Source of the DNA: Methylobacterium pseudosasicola
Lineage (GTDB): Bacteria > Pseudomonadota > Alphaproteobacteria > Rhizobiales > Beijerinckiaceae
Direction of reading: 5' to 3'
Assembly: GCF_900114535.1 (NCBI RefSeq)
Contig: NZ_FOTK01000003.1
Span: 186,001-250,000, forward strand
Length of the DNA stretch: 64,000 nucleotides
Below the pieces are notes generated by a model. It worked only from the letters and a program-made list of their open reading frames with translations. It was not told the origin of the DNA and did not search any database. Positions 36,631 to 46,658 of this stretch are shown here, piece by piece; within the stretch, counting starts at the first letter, position 1; every line of letters begins with the position of its first letter. The position numbers and the translations under genes are program-made.

Positions 36631-38040
36631 ATGACAACCGACATCGTCTTCTCAGACGCGACCCGACTCGCCGAACTGATCCGCACCCGCCAGGTCTCGC
36701 CGGTGGAGGTCGTGCAGGCCCATCTCGACCGCATCGCCGCGGTCGACCCCAAGGTCAACGCCATGGTCACCGTGGCGGAGCGGGCCCTCGACGACGCCCG
36801 CGCGGCCGAGGCCGCGGTGCTGGCCGGCGGCGCGCTCGGGCCCCTGCACGGAGTGCCGTTCACCGTGAAGGATTCGATCGACACCGCCGGCGTCCCGACC
36901 CAGCGCGGATCGCCGATCTTCAAGGGCCGCGTCCCCGAGGCGGATGCCACGAGCGTCGCCCGCCTGAAGGAAGCCGGGGCGATCCTGCTGGCCAAGACCA
37001 ACCTGCCGGAATTCTCCTACTGGATCGAGAGCGACAACCTGCTCTCGGGCCGCTCGAACAACCCCTGGGACCTGGAGCGAACGCCTGGCGGGTCGAGCGG
37101 CGGCGAGTCAGCGGCCATCGCAGCGGGCATGTCGCCGCTCGGTCTCGGGACCGACCTCGCCATCTCGGTTCGGGGTCCGGCCGCGCAGACCGGCATCGTC
37201 TCGCTCAAGGCGACCCACGGGCGGGTGCCGATGACGGGGATCTGGCCCCGCGCGCCGCGGCGCTTCTGGCACGTCGGCCCGATGGCGCGCTCGATCCGCG
37301 ACCTCGCGCTGGCCTTCTCGCTCCTGTCCGGGCCCGACGGCCAGGACGGCTACGCCTCCCGCACCGTCGCCGCCGATGCCGGCCTGGGCACCGCGCCTGG
37401 CCGTCCGCTGCGGGTGGGCTGGCTGGTCGAGCCCGGCTTCGGCCCGATCAATCCCGAGGTCGCCGCGACCGTCCAGGCGGCGGCAGAGGCTCTCAAGGGC
37501 GCGGGCTGCCTCGTGGAGGCCGTGCGCATCCCGGCGCTGGAGCGCGACTTCGCCCTCGACGTGTTCAACAAGCTGCACGTCATGGAGATCAAGCCGGCCT
37601 TCCGCGAGGCGACTGCCGGCCGGGGCCGGGACGAGCTCTACACAATGGCCAAGACCATGCTGGCGCTCCCGGACACGTCGATGGAGGATTACATCGCGGC
37701 CGAGCAGGCGGCGGAGCGGCTGCGAGACGGCTACGCCGAGTACTTCCGGCGCTACGACGCGCTGGTCACGCCGGTGCTGCCGATCCCGGCTCACAAGCAC
37801 GGCGTCACCGAATTCGTCATCAACGGCCAGACTGTCGATGCCACCTACCTCCAGGGCGCGACCGTGCCGTTGAACGTCACCGGCCTGCCCGGCCTGTCGA
37901 TGCGGTTCGGGACGAGCAATGAGGGACTGCCAATCAACGTCCAGGTCGTGGCTAGCTGGCAGGCCGAGTCGACAATCCTGCAGGTCGCGGCGCTGCTTGA
38001 GACGCTGAGCCCCGTTCGCGACCTTCATCCGAGCCTTTAG
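36631..38040 (+). CDS. Amidase (amidase signature family)
   Basis: 469 residues. Catalytic Lys in PFTVKDSIDTAGV, the cis-Ser in TPGGSSGGESAAIAAGM and the nucleophile Ser in DLAISVRGPA complete the Ser-cisSer-Lys triad. The usual D-x-G-G-S is D-L-A-I-S here, still within the family pattern. It hydrolyses an unknown amide to acid and ammonia in the cytosol. The next gene is a tautomerase and the one after it an aldehyde oxidase, but no common pathway is obvious. ATG at 36631 fits the family N terminus. Confidence 0.88.
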   Translation: MTTDIVFSDATRLAELIRTRQVSPVEVVQAHLDRIAAVDPKVNAMVTVAERALDDARAAEAAVLAGGALGPLHGVPFTVKDSIDTAGVPTQRGSPIFKGRVPEADATSVARLKEAGAILLAKTNLPEFSYWIESDNLLSGRSNNPWDLERTPGGSSGGESAAIAAGMSPLGLGTDLAISVRGPAAQTGIVSLKATHGRVPMTGIWPRAPRRFWHVGPMARSIRDLALAFSLLSGPDGQDGYASRTVAADAGLGTAPGRPLRVGWLVEPGFGPINPEVAATVQAAAEALKGAGCLVEAVRIPALERDFALDVFNKLHVMEIKPAFREATAGRGRDELYTMAKTMLALPDTSMEDYIAAEQAAERLRDGYAEYFRRYDALVTPVLPIPAHKHGVTEFVINGQTVDATYLQGATVPLNVTGLPGLSMRFGTSNEGLPINVQVVASWQAESTILQVAALLETLSPVRDLHPSL

Positions 38041-38211
38041 GCCGCCCTCCGCGGTGAGGCCGGGGGCCGGTGTCGGGTCGGTATGGAACGGTGCAGGGCG
38101 CTCCGACCTTGGTTTCACCGGTCGGTGGGCCTCGCCGAGGCTGAGGGCCGGCTTGGACGTATGACGTACACCGGCCGTCACGCCGAGCGCTCAAGGACAG
38201 GGAGAACGCCG

Positions 38212-38646
38212 ATGCCGACCTATGTCATCTCGACAGCGATGGAGCTCACGGCCGAACAGCGCGCCGGGATCGTCGCGAGCATCACGTCCATCCATGCGGT
38301 CGAGGCGACCGCGCCGCGCTACTTCGTGCAGGTCATCTTCAACAAGGTCGAGCCTGGGTCGATCTTCATCGGCGGCGAGCCGGCCTCGCACGATCATGTC
38401 TGGGTCCGCGCCGATATCCGGGCGGGCCGGACCCGGGAGCAGAAGGCCAGGATGCTCCGGCGCATCATGGCGGAAACGAGCGGGATCCTCGGCATCTCGG
38501 ACCAAGACGTTTGGGTCTACATCTCGGACATCCCGGCGCTGGGTGTCTTGGAGTTCGGCCACGTCCTGCCGGAGCCGGGCGAGGAAGACGCGTGGCTCGC
38601 CGCGTTACCCAGTGCCTTGCGCGAGAAGCTCAAGCAGGCGGCCTGA
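38212..38646 (+). CDS. Tautomerase-superfamily protein, 144 aa
   Basis: Begins MPTYVIS; after Met removal Pro1 would be the general base, as in 4-oxalocrotonate tautomerase and cis-3-chloroacrylic acid dehalogenase. The length and two-repeat layout (second half with VWVYISDIPALGVLEFGHVLP) resemble the longer cis-CaaD/MIF-like members rather than the 62-residue 4-OT. Substrate unknown. ACAGGGAGAA precedes the ATG. Lies 171 bases after the amidase on the same strand. Confidence 0.78.
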   Translation: MPTYVISTAMELTAEQRAGIVASITSIHAVEATAPRYFVQVIFNKVEPGSIFIGGEPASHDHVWVRADIRAGRTREQKARMLRRIMAETSGILGISDQDVWVYISDIPALGVLEFGHVLPEPGEEDAWLAALPSALREKLKQAA

Positions 38647-38941
38647 TCTGCAACCATGCGGACCCTGCCCTCTCGTCGAGGCGACTGCCATAGCTGAAGC
38701 GGGCTCATAGGCCAGATCTGGGGCCCCCTGGAGCGAGGGCCGAACCCGGCGATCGGCATGATGAGCGGCGGAAAAGCGCCGCGAGCTCCGGCGCGGTACG
38801 CCGGTCGCATCGATCCCGGGGCCGAAGATCTGGCTGCGAACAGCCTGAAATGGAAATGGGTCGCCTCGCAGCAAGGCGGCGACCCATATCATCCGAGCAG
38901 CAACGGGTCAGCTTTGGAACCGACCCGTCATCCGGCCCCGC

Positions 38942-41161
38942 TCAGGCCGCGTCCGGCATGCGTTCGAGGAACTTGTCCAGGGTGAGCGGATAATCGCGCA
39001 CGCGGATACCGGTGGCATTGTAGACCGCGTTCGCCACAGCAGCACCAACGCCGCAGATACCGAGCTCGCCCACGCCCTTGGCCTTCATCGGCGAGGACAT
39101 CGGGTCGACCTCGTCGAGGAAGATCACCTCCTGGTGCGGGATGTCGGCATGGACCGGCACCTCGTAGCCGGCGAGGTCATGGTTGGCGAAGAAGCCGCGC
39201 TTCGTGTCGACGGCAAGCTCTTCCATCAGGGCTGCACCGGTCCCCATGGTCATGCCGCCGATGACTTGGCTGCGGGCCGATTTCGGGTTGAGGATCCGCC
39301 CGGCCGCACAGACCGCCAGCATCCGCCGCACCCGGATCTCGGCCGTATCCGCATCGACCCCGACCTCGACGAAGTGGGCGCCGAAGGTCGATTGCTGCTG
39401 CTTCTTGGAGATGTCGCCGAACTCGATGGTATCCTCGGCGGACAGGGCGCCCTGGGCGGCGGCATCGCCGAGGGGCACGGCCCGGTTGCCGGCCCGAACC
39501 TCGCCGTCCGCAAACACGGCGTCCGCCGAGTTGATGCCGAGGCGCTGCGCCACCGCCTCCCGGAGTTTCACGCAGGCGGCGTAGACGCCGGCCGTCGACG
39601 AGTTGGCCCCGAACTGCCCGCCCGATCCGGAAGAGACCGGGAAGTCCGAGTCGCCCAGCCGCACCACGATCTTGTCGAGGGGCAGGCCCATCATCTCGGC
39701 GGCGGTCTGGGCGATGATGGTGTAGCTGCCGGTGCCGATATCGGTCATGTCGGTCTCGACCGTCACGGTGCCGGCGCCGTCCAGGCGCACCCGCGCCCCG
39801 GATTTGAGGACCATGTTGTTGCGGAAGGCGGCGGCCATCCCGACGCCGATGAGCCACTGGCCGTTCCGGACCTGGCCGGGCCTCGGGTTGCGCTTGGCCC
39901 AGCCGAACTTCTCGGCCCCGAGCTTGAGGCAGCCGATCAGGTCGCGGTGGGAGAACGGGCGCTCCGGCGCCTGCGGATCGACCTGGGTGTCGTTGCGGAT
40001 CCGGAACTCGACCGGATCGAGACCCAGCTTCTCCGCCATCTCGTCCATGGCGACCTCGAGTACCATCAGGCCGGGCGCTTCTCCGGGTGCGCGCATCGCG
40101 TTGCCCTCGGGCAGGTCGAGATGGGCGAGCTTCATCGCGGTCAGGCGGTTGGCGCCGGCATACAGGAGCTTGGTCTGGCTGACCGCCGTCTCCGGATCGC
40201 CATCGGGGAGGTTCCCGGAGGTGCTCTCGTGCGCGATGGCCGTAATCGTGCCGTCCTTGGTCGCACCGATGCGCACGCGCTGGATGGTGGCGGGCCGGTG
40301 CGTGGTGTTGTTGGCGATCAGCGGGCGGGTCAGCGCCACCTTCACCGGACGCCCGGCCGCCTTTGCGCCGAGCGCGGCAAGAACCGCATCGGCGCGCACG
40401 AACAGCTTGCCGCCGAAACCGCCGCCCACGTAGGGCGAATCGATCCGGACATTCTCCTTGGGGATCCCCAGGATCTTGGCGACGCTGCCGTGGCCCCAGG
40501 CGATCATCTGGTTCGAGGTCCAGAGCGTGAGCTTGTCGCCGTCCCAGGCCGCCACGGTGGCGTGGGGCTCCATCATCGCGTGGCTCTCGTCGGCGGTGCT
40601 GTAGGTCTCGTCGAGCGTGACCGGCGCCTGCGCGAAGGCGCCATCGAAATCGCCGACCCGCTCCTCACCGTCGCCACCGCTGCCCTCGCCGCTGTCGCTC
40701 GGGACGGGCGGCGCGCCCTTCGCCTCGGCCGCAAGGTCGAACTTGCCGGCCTCGGCGGCGTAGTCGACCTTGACCAGGAAGGCGGCCGCCCGCGCCTGCT
40801 CGAAGGTCTCGGCCACCACCACCGCGATAGCCTGATGGTAGTGCTGGATCACGTCTCCACCGAACAGGTAGGCGGTGTTCATCATGCCGCGCTCGAGCCG
40901 CGGGGACTCCAAGGTGGTGACGACGGCCAGCACGCCGGGCGCCCGCTTGGCGTCCTCGACATGGATCGCACGGACGCGCCCTTTGCTAATGCCGGCCCCG
41001 AGCACGTAGCCGTAGGCTTGGTTCGCCACGACGTCGTGGCGCTCGTAGGCGTAGGGGGCCGTCCCGGTCGTCTTGAACTTGCCGTCGATCCGGTCGGTCG
41101 GCTTGCCCACGACCTTGAGCTGGTCGATCGGGTTCTGGCCGGCGGGGGTGTCGAACTTCAT
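38942..41161 (-). CDS. paoC: Periplasmic aldehyde oxidoreductase, molybdenum-cofactor subunit
   Basis: 739 residues (E. coli PaoC 732). The N terminus MKFDTPAGQNPIDQLKVVG and the blocks AYERHDVVANQAYGYVLG, HYHQAIAVVVAETFEQARAAA and GVGELGICGVG with the catalytic Glu closely follow PaoC of the xanthine oxidase family. It oxidises aromatic and aliphatic aldehydes to acids, with electrons leaving through PaoB (FAD, 4Fe-4S) and PaoA (2Fe-2S). Third gene of the paoABC operon; the PaoD-type cofactor chaperone gene is not beside it. Confidence 0.93.
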   Translation of the reverse strand: MKFDTPAGQNPIDQLKVVGKPTDRIDGKFKTTGTAPYAYERHDVVANQAYGYVLGAGISKGRVRAIHVEDAKRAPGVLAVVTTLESPRLERGMMNTAYLFGGDVIQHYHQAIAVVVAETFEQARAAAFLVKVDYAAEAGKFDLAAEAKGAPPVPSDSGEGSGGDGEERVGDFDGAFAQAPVTLDETYSTADESHAMMEPHATVAAWDGDKLTLWTSNQMIAWGHGSVAKILGIPKENVRIDSPYVGGGFGGKLFVRADAVLAALGAKAAGRPVKVALTRPLIANNTTHRPATIQRVRIGATKDGTITAIAHESTSGNLPDGDPETAVSQTKLLYAGANRLTAMKLAHLDLPEGNAMRAPGEAPGLMVLEVAMDEMAEKLGLDPVEFRIRNDTQVDPQAPERPFSHRDLIGCLKLGAEKFGWAKRNPRPGQVRNGQWLIGVGMAAAFRNNMVLKSGARVRLDGAGTVTVETDMTDIGTGSYTIIAQTAAEMMGLPLDKIVVRLGDSDFPVSSGSGGQFGANSSTAGVYAACVKLREAVAQRLGINSADAVFADGEVRAGNRAVPLGDAAAQGALSAEDTIEFGDISKKQQQSTFGAHFVEVGVDADTAEIRVRRMLAVCAAGRILNPKSARSQVIGGMTMGTGAALMEELAVDTKRGFFANHDLAGYEVPVHADIPHQEVIFLDEVDPMSSPMKAKGVGELGICGVGAAVANAVYNATGIRVRDYPLTLDKFLERMPDAA

Positions 41162-41164
41162 GGC

Positions 41165-42115
41165 TTAGGCCCTCGCTTGGTTGAGCGCCGCCGTGAGCGT
41201 GCGCTCGGCGAGCTTCAGCTTGTAGGCGTTCTCGTGGGTGGGCTTGGCCCCGGCGAAGACGTGGTCGGTCACCGCCTTGGCGCCGCGCGGCAGAGCGGCC
41301 TCGGCCGCCTCGACCCGCCAGGGTTTGTGCGCCACCCCGCCGAACGCCACGTGCCCGGACCCGTCCTTGCCCAGGATCGCCGCCACCGAGACTAGGGCGT
41401 AGGCGTAGGAGGCCCGGTCCCGGACCTTGCGGTAGATATGCGTGCCGGCGACCGGCTTGGGCAGCGTCACCGCGGTGATGAGCTCGCCGGTCTTGAGCGT
41501 CGTGTCGACCTCGGGCTTGTCGCCCGGCAGGCGGTGGAACTCCGCGATCGGGATCTTGCGCTCGGTGCCCTGGGCGTCGACGGTCTCGACGGTGGCGTCG
41601 AGGACGCGCATCGCCACGGCCATGTCGCCCGGATGCGTGGCTATGCAGGCGTCGCTGCCGCCGATGACCGCAAGCTGCCGGCTGACCCCGTCGAGGGCCG
41701 AGCAGCCGCTGCCGGGCTGGCGCTTATTGCAGGCTTGGGCGGTGTCGTAGAAGTACGGGCAGCGGGTCCGCTGAAGCAGGTTGCCGGCGGTCGTCGCCTT
41801 GTTGCGCAGCTGGCCCGAGGCGCCCGCGAGCAGGGCCCGCGACAACACCCCGTAATCCTTCCGCACCCGCGCGTCCGCGGCGAGGTCGGTGTTGCGCACC
41901 AGCGCACCGATGCGCAGGCCGCCCTCCGGCGTCGCCTCGATCCGGTCGAGACCGAGCCCGTTCACGTCGACGAGGTGGGCCGGGGTCTCGATCTGCAGCT
42001 TCATCAGGTCGAGGAGGTTGGTGCCGCCGGCGATGAACTTGGCGTTCGGCTTGGCGGCGACGGCGGCGGCGGCTTCGGCGGGCGTGCTCGGACGCTCGTA
42101 GGTGAAGGACCTCAT
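41165..42115 (-). CDS. paoB: Periplasmic aldehyde oxidoreductase, FAD subunit
   Basis: 316 residues. FAD-binding motif [15 protein letters not shown] and [10 protein letters not shown]; the extra 4Fe-4S cluster typical of PaoB is supported by the Cys residues in [23 protein letters not shown]. The ATG at 42115 overlaps the TGA of paoA (ATGA), and the stop lies three bases before paoC. Passes electrons between the molybdenum and 2Fe-2S subunits. Confidence 0.92.
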   Translation of the reverse strand: MRSFTYERPSTPAEAAAAVAAKPNAKFIAGGTNLLDLMKLQIETPAHLVDVNGLGLDRIEATPEGGLRIGALVRNTDLAADARVRKDYGVLSRALLAGASGQLRNKATTAGNLLQRTRCPYFYDTAQACNKRQPGSGCSALDGVSRQLAVIGGSDACIATHPGDMAVAMRVLDATVETVDAQGTERKIPIAEFHRLPGDKPEVDTTLKTGELITAVTLPKPVAGTHIYRKVRDRASYAYALVSVAAILGKDGSGHVAFGGVAHKPWRVEAAEAALPRGAKAVTDHVFAGAKPTHENAYKLKLAERTLTAALNQARA

Positions 42116-42726
42116 GCCTGCCTCCCGGCAACTTCGGTCATCGCCTCGACGATGTTGGAATAAGCCCCGCAGCGGCAGATGTTGCCGCTCATGCGCTCGC
42201 GGATCTCGGCTTCGCTCACCTCGGTCGGTGCATTGAGATCGGCGGTGACGTGGCTCGGAATGCCGGCCTTGATCTCGGCGAGCACGGCGACGCCCGAGCA
42301 GATCTGGCCCGGGGTGCAGTAGCCGCATTGGTAGCCGTCATGCTTGATGAAGGCCGCCTGCATCGGATGCAGGTTGTCCGGCTGCCCGAGCCCCTCGATG
42401 GTGGTGATCTCGGACCCCTGATGCATCACGGCTAAGGTTAGGCAGGCGTTGATGCGTCGGCCGTCGACGATCATCGTGCAGGCGCCGCACTGCCCGTGGT
42501 CGCAGCCCTTCTTCGAGCCGGTCAGGTGCAGGTGCTCGCGCGCGGCGTCGAGCAGGCTGGTGCGGATGTCGAGTTCGAGCTCGCGGCGCTGGCCGTTCAC
42601 GGTCAGACCGACCTTCGCCATCACGGGCTTATCGGCGGTGGCGGACCCGGCACGGGCGCCGGACGGAAGCGTGGTCAAGGCTGCTGCGGCGGCGGTCGCG
42701 CCGGCGACCATGTCACGTCGACTCAT
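42112..42726 (-). CDS. paoA: Periplasmic aldehyde oxidoreductase, 2Fe-2S subunit with Tat signal
   Basis: 204 residues. A twin-arginine signal ([19 protein letters not shown]) exports the folded PaoABC complex. The plant-type cluster motif [22 protein letters not shown] and the second cluster [12 protein letters not shown] ... [12 protein letters not shown] are complete. The ATG at 42726 has GGAGA upstream; ATGs at 42750 and 42753 would add nine residues. The operon presumably detoxifies aldehydes in the periplasm. Confidence 0.92.
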   Translation of the reverse strand: MSRRDMVAGATAAAAALTTLPSGARAGSATADKPVMAKVGLTVNGQRRELELDIRTSLLDAAREHLHLTGSKKGCDHGQCGACTMIVDGRRINACLTLAVMHQGSEITTIEGLGQPDNLHPMQAAFIKHDGYQCGYCTPGQICSGVAVLAEIKAGIPSHVTADLNAPTEVSEAEIRERMSGNICRCGAYSNIVEAMTEVAGRQA

Positions 42727-42974
42727 AGCAAGGTCTCCAGGTCGTCCCATCATGGTCTCCGAGCCTGTTGCGGGAGATGGCGGATCAGGGACCGTCCATC
42801 GATAGCGGAATGCCCGAGGCAACACGAGCAGCTTGGATAAGATCCAAAGTACCGCGCAAGCGTCCGGAGATGAGTGGGTCAAATCGGCATGGGGCTATGC
42901 GCGTCGCTCACGGACGCGGCGCGTTTGCCGGTCGCCGCATCCGGCTCGACGCGCGCTCGCCGATGGCCATGCCG

Positions 42975-43177
42975 CTGGCAGCGCCACTGGGCGGCCTGTC
43001 CATCTGGGCGTCCAAGACAGGTGCGCGATCAATGTCCGCGTCGAGGGACAGACGGTGTTCAACAGCACCGCCCTGATCCTGAGGTCGGCGCAGGGTGGCC
43101 TCACCTTGGCGTATTTCGCCAAAGACAAGGCGGTGCCGTACATCGAGGCCGACCGAGCGACGTCACGATTCGGTTGA
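42975..43177 (+). pseudogene. Remnant of a LysR-family regulator, effector domain
   Basis: About 55 residues read as the last part of a LysR effector-binding domain: INVRVEGQTVFNSTALILRSAQGG, then LAYFAKDKAVPYI, ending at a TGA at 43175-43177. The preceding expected piece (GGLSIWASKTGAR) lies in another frame, so a frameshift near 43020 separates them, and no helix-turn-helix is found upstream. It lies next to an intact LysR gene that reads in the opposite direction and slightly overlaps its 3' end, but is not a copy of it. Confidence 0.6.
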
Positions 43178-44068
43178 GATCTCAAGAGCCATCGTTCGGA
43201 CCGAAACCAGGCAGGGATTGGCGTTGTCACGGCGCCACGCGAGCAACAGCTCCGGCTGTGCGGTTGCGGGGAGCGCAATTGGCCGCAAACGGATATCCGC
43301 CATGCTGTTGCCGCGGGTGCTCGCCGGCACCAGCGCGATCCCGATGCCGGCTCCGACGAGGGCCAGCATGGCGTGGACCTGGTTCACCCGCTGCACGATC
43401 CGCGGCGTCACCCCGCCGGTCTCGAACAGCGTGTCGAGCAGATCGATGAAGTATCGACCACCCTTGGGCGACCAGGTCACGAACGCCTCACCGTCGAGAT
43501 CCTGAAGCGTCGGGACACGGCCGGTCGCCAGGCGATGGCCGCGGGGAACCGCGAGCAGGAGGCGCTCGCTCACCAGCGGGGCCGTCGCGATCGAGGATTT
43601 GGGGTCCTGCAGGATCGGGGCCGGCCGCAGGATCGCGAGATCGGTGCGATTCTCTTCAAGCGCCAGGATCTGCTCGTCGGAGACCATCTCCGCCAGGACG
43701 AGATCGACCTCGGGCAGCCGCGCCCGGACATGGGCGACGACATGGGGCAGCGTGCGATAGGCCGAGGCCGCGGTGAAGCTGAGCCGAATCACGCCGCTCT
43801 CGCCCCGGGCCGCGCGTCGCGTGATGCGCGCGGCGCTCTCGGCCGCCGCCAGGACCCGGTAGGCTTCCGCCAGGAACGTGCGTCCGGCCGGGGTCAGCCG
43901 AACCGCCCGGGTGGTGCGGTCGAGCAGCGTCACCCCGAGCGTCTGTTCCAGCATCTGGATCTGCCGCGACAGCGGCGACTGGGTCAGGTTGAGCTTCGCC
44001 GCCGCCCGGCCGAAATGCATCTCCTCGGCGACGGCGACGAAGCTGCGGGCGTGGCCGAGATCGAACAT
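43163..44068 (-). CDS. LysR-family regulator of the glucarate genes
   Basis: 301 residues. Helix-turn-helix LGHARSFVAVAEEMHFGRAAAKLNLTQSPLSRQIQMLEQTLGVTLLDR at the N terminus, then a PBP2 effector domain. It is divergent from kdgD with 107 bases between the starts. LysR proteins usually activate the divergent operon with a pathway intermediate, so glucarate or a dehydrated derivative is the likely signal. The gap contains TATAAT (44095-44100) and two direct copies of TGATGCAA. Confidence 0.85.
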   Translation of the reverse strand: MFDLGHARSFVAVAEEMHFGRAAAKLNLTQSPLSRQIQMLEQTLGVTLLDRTTRAVRLTPAGRTFLAEAYRVLAAAESAARITRRAARGESGVIRLSFTAASAYRTLPHVVAHVRARLPEVDLVLAEMVSDEQILALEENRTDLAILRPAPILQDPKSSIATAPLVSERLLLAVPRGHRLATGRVPTLQDLDGEAFVTWSPKGGRYFIDLLDTLFETGGVTPRIVQRVNQVHAMLALVGAGIGIALVPASTRGNSMADIRLRPIALPATAQPELLLAWRRDNANPCLVSVRTMALEISTES

Positions 44069-44175
44069 TGATGCAAGATCCGGGATAATCCAGCTATAAT
44101 GAGCGTTGGACGCATTTAAATCGCCGATCTACCCCTGATGCAACGCTGAATGGCGCAGATCAGGGAGTGAAGCGG

Positions 44176-45090
44176 ATGTCCAGAATGACCCCGGCCGAGA
44201 TGGCCCGCGCGCTGGGCTCCGGCCTGCTCTCCTTCCCGGTCACCCATTTCCGCGACGACCTCGCCTTCGACGAGACTGCCTACCGGGACAATCTCAGCCG
44301 CCTGGCCGATTACAAGGTCTCGGGCCTGTTCGCGGCCGGGGGCACCGGCGAGTTCTTCTCGCTCACACCCACCGAGATCGACCGCGTCCTGCGCGCCGCC
44401 GTCGAGGAGACCCGCGGCCGCGTGCCGGTCATCGCCCCGGCCGGCCAGGGCACCGCCCTCGCGATCGAGCTCGCCCGGGCGGCCGAGGCCGCCGGCGCGG
44501 ACGGCCTCCTGCTGCTGCCGCCCTATCTCGTCGGCTCCGAGCAGGCGGGCCTCGCTGCCCATGTCGAGGCGGTCTGCCGCGCCACCACGCTCGGCGTCAT
44601 CGTCTACAACCGGGCCAACGCCCAGCTCAACGAGCACACCCTGGCCGGCCTGTGCGACCGCTGCCCGAACCTCGTCGGGTTCAAGGACGGCGTCGGCGAC
44701 GTCGAGCTGATGACGCGGATCTATGCCGGCCTCGGCGACCGCCTCACCTATGTCGGCGGCCTGCCGACAGCCGAGACCTTCGCGCTGCCGTATCTGGAGA
44801 TGGGCGTCACAACCTACTCCTCGGCGATCTTCAACTTCCTGCCCGAATGGGCGCTGTCCTTCTACGAGGCGGTGCGCCGGCGCGACCGCGACGCGGTCTA
44901 CCGGGAGCTGCGCGACTTCGTCCTGCCCTACATCGCGATCCGCAATCGCAAGCGCGGCTACGCCGTCTCGATCGTCAAGGCCGGCATGACCGCCGTGGGC
45001 CGCCATGCCGGTCCCGTCCGGCCGCCGCTCACCGAGCTCGACGCCGCCGAACAGGCCGAGCTGAAGGCGCTGATCGGCGATCGCCGCTGA
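44176..45090 (+). CDS. kdgD: 5-dehydro-4-deoxyglucarate dehydratase
   Basis: 304 residues of the DHDPS/NAL aldolase superfamily. [24 protein letters not shown], the Tyr in VIVYNRAN and the Schiff-base Lys in [11 protein letters not shown] are those of KdgD, which removes water and CO2 from 5-dehydro-4-deoxyglucarate to give 2-oxoglutarate semialdehyde. The ATG at 44176 follows AGGGAG; a GTG at 44167 is in frame. First of three genes with transporter and glucarate dehydratase. The semialdehyde dehydrogenase is not in the window. Confidence 0.93.
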   Translation: MSRMTPAEMARALGSGLLSFPVTHFRDDLAFDETAYRDNLSRLADYKVSGLFAAGGTGEFFSLTPTEIDRVLRAAVEETRGRVPVIAPAGQGTALAIELARAAEAAGADGLLLLPPYLVGSEQAGLAAHVEAVCRATTLGVIVYNRANAQLNEHTLAGLCDRCPNLVGFKDGVGDVELMTRIYAGLGDRLTYVGGLPTAETFALPYLEMGVTTYSSAIFNFLPEWALSFYEAVRRRDRDAVYRELRDFVLPYIAIRNRKRGYAVSIVKAGMTAVGRHAGPVRPPLTELDAAEQAELKALIGDRR

Positions 45091-45188
45091 GTCCATCCAC
45101 CCTCGCCAAGACCGGAGCTGCCGAACCAACGGCGGCCCGACCCGCCGCCCGGGCGCAATCGGGCAGCATCCATCCTGGGAGAACGTCC

Positions 45189-46544
45189 ATGACTGCCCTT
45201 ACGAGCGGCACGGCGAGCACCATGCTCGACGCTGCCGATGCGGCGCGCCGTACCCGCGTCCGCCTGCTCATCGTGGTGATGCTGTTTGCCGCCACCACGA
45301 TCAATTACGCCGACCGCGCCACCATCTCGATCGCCGGGCCCGACATGGCCAAGGAACTCGGCCTGACGCCCGTGCAGATGGGCTACGTCTTCTCGGCCTT
45401 CGCGTGGTCCTACGTCCTCGCCCAGATCCCCGGGGGCTGGCTCCTCGACCGCTACAGCGTCAAATGGGTCTACGCGGCGGCGGTGGCCCTCTGGTCCGGC
45501 TTCACCCTCGTCCAGGGGGCGGTGGGCTTCTTCACCGGCCTCACCGCCGTCGTCATGCTGTTCGCCCTGCGCCTGGCGGTCGGCCTGACCGAGGCCCCGG
45601 TCTTCCCGGCCAACGCCCGCATCGTCGCGGCGTGGTTCCCCACCCGCGAACGCGGCATGGCCTCGGCGTTCTTCAACTCAGCCCAGTACTTCGCGACGGT
45701 GCTGTTCACGCCGCTGATGGCCTGGATCGTCCACAATTTCGGCTGGCACCACGTCTTCACCAGCATGGGCCTGCTCGGCATCGCCTTCGCGGTCCTGTGG
45801 CTGCGCGTGGTCGACAGCCCGAAGAACCACCCGTCCATGAACCAGGCGGAGCGGGACTATATCGAGGTCGGCGGCGCGCTGCTCGACATGGACGGACAGG
45901 GCACGAAGAAGCCGGGCCATGCCGGCAAAACGCTGCGCGAGCTCCTGGCCAACCGGATGCTGCTCGGCATCTATATCGGCCAGTACTGCATCACCGTGCT
46001 GACCTACTTCTTCCTGACCTGGTTCCCGGTCTACCTGGTCAAGGAGCGCGGCCTGTCGATCCTGCAGGCCGGCTTCGCGGCGGTGCTGCCGGCGCTCTGC
46101 GGCTTCATCGGCGGCATCCTTGGCGGGGTGATCTCCGACATGCTGCTAAGGCGCGGCTACTCGCTGACCGCGGCCCGAAAGATCCCGATCGTGGGCGGCA
46201 TGCTGCTCTCGATGAGCATCATCGGCTGCAACTACGTCCAGACGGATGCGGTCGTCGTCGGCCTGATGGCGCTGGCCTTCTTCGGCAAGGGCATCGGCGC
46301 GCTGGGCTGGGCCGTCGTCGCCGACACCTCGCCGCGGGAGAGCGGCGGCCTCTCGGGCGGCCTGTTCAACACCTTCGGCAACACCGCCGGCATCACCACG
46401 CCCATCGTGATCGGCTACATCGTGCAGAGCACGGGATCGTTCAACGGCGCCCTGGTCTTCGTCGGCCTGAACGCCTTGGTGGCCTGCTTCTGCTATCTTG
46501 TGGTTGTCGGTGAGATCCGCCGCGTCGAGCTCAAGGCGAGCTGA
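45189..46544 (+). CDS. gudP: Glucarate/galactarate MFS transporter (GudP-like)
   Basis: 451 residues with twelve membrane helices. NYADRATISIAGPDMAKELGL, GGWLLDRYS, FGLTEAPVFPANARIVAAWFP-like AVGLTEAPVFPANAR and ADTSPRESGGLSGGLFNTFGN are characteristic of the hexuronate/D-glucarate branch of the ACS family. Lies between kdgD and the glucarate dehydratase gene, so uptake of D-glucarate is the natural role. GGGAGAA precedes the ATG. Confidence 0.9.
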   Translation: MTALTSGTASTMLDAADAARRTRVRLLIVVMLFAATTINYADRATISIAGPDMAKELGLTPVQMGYVFSAFAWSYVLAQIPGGWLLDRYSVKWVYAAAVALWSGFTLVQGAVGFFTGLTAVVMLFALRLAVGLTEAPVFPANARIVAAWFPTRERGMASAFFNSAQYFATVLFTPLMAWIVHNFGWHHVFTSMGLLGIAFAVLWLRVVDSPKNHPSMNQAERDYIEVGGALLDMDGQGTKKPGHAGKTLRELLANRMLLGIYIGQYCITVLTYFFLTWFPVYLVKERGLSILQAGFAAVLPALCGFIGGILGGVISDMLLRRGYSLTAARKIPIVGGMLLSMSIIGCNYVQTDAVVVGLMALAFFGKGIGALGWAVVADTSPRESGGLSGGLFNTFGNTAGITTPIVIGYIVQSTGSFNGALVFVGLNALVACFCYLVVVGEIRRVELKAS

Positions 46545-46551
46545 CCTCCGA

Positions 46552-46580
46552 GACCGGACCGATCCCAAAGCGGTCCGGTC
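46552..46580 (+). terminator. Intra-operon hairpin between gudP and gudD
   Basis: GACCGGACCG, a 9-base loop and the exact complement CGGTCCGGTC start eight bases after the gudP stop. It could terminate or attenuate transcription, or protect the upstream message, before gudD begins 78 bases later. Confidence 0.5.
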
Positions 46581-46658
46581 CCGCTCCGACAAGGCCGCGC
46601 GCACTCGGCGGAGACCGGCCGCGCGGCTCAATCACCCACCGCATCGAGGAGGAACGCC

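Noticed and set aside
39134..41395. A forward-strand open frame of 753 codons opposite paoC
   Set aside because: The reverse strand encodes a full-length PaoC with conserved motifs; the forward translation is low-complexity and unrecognisable.
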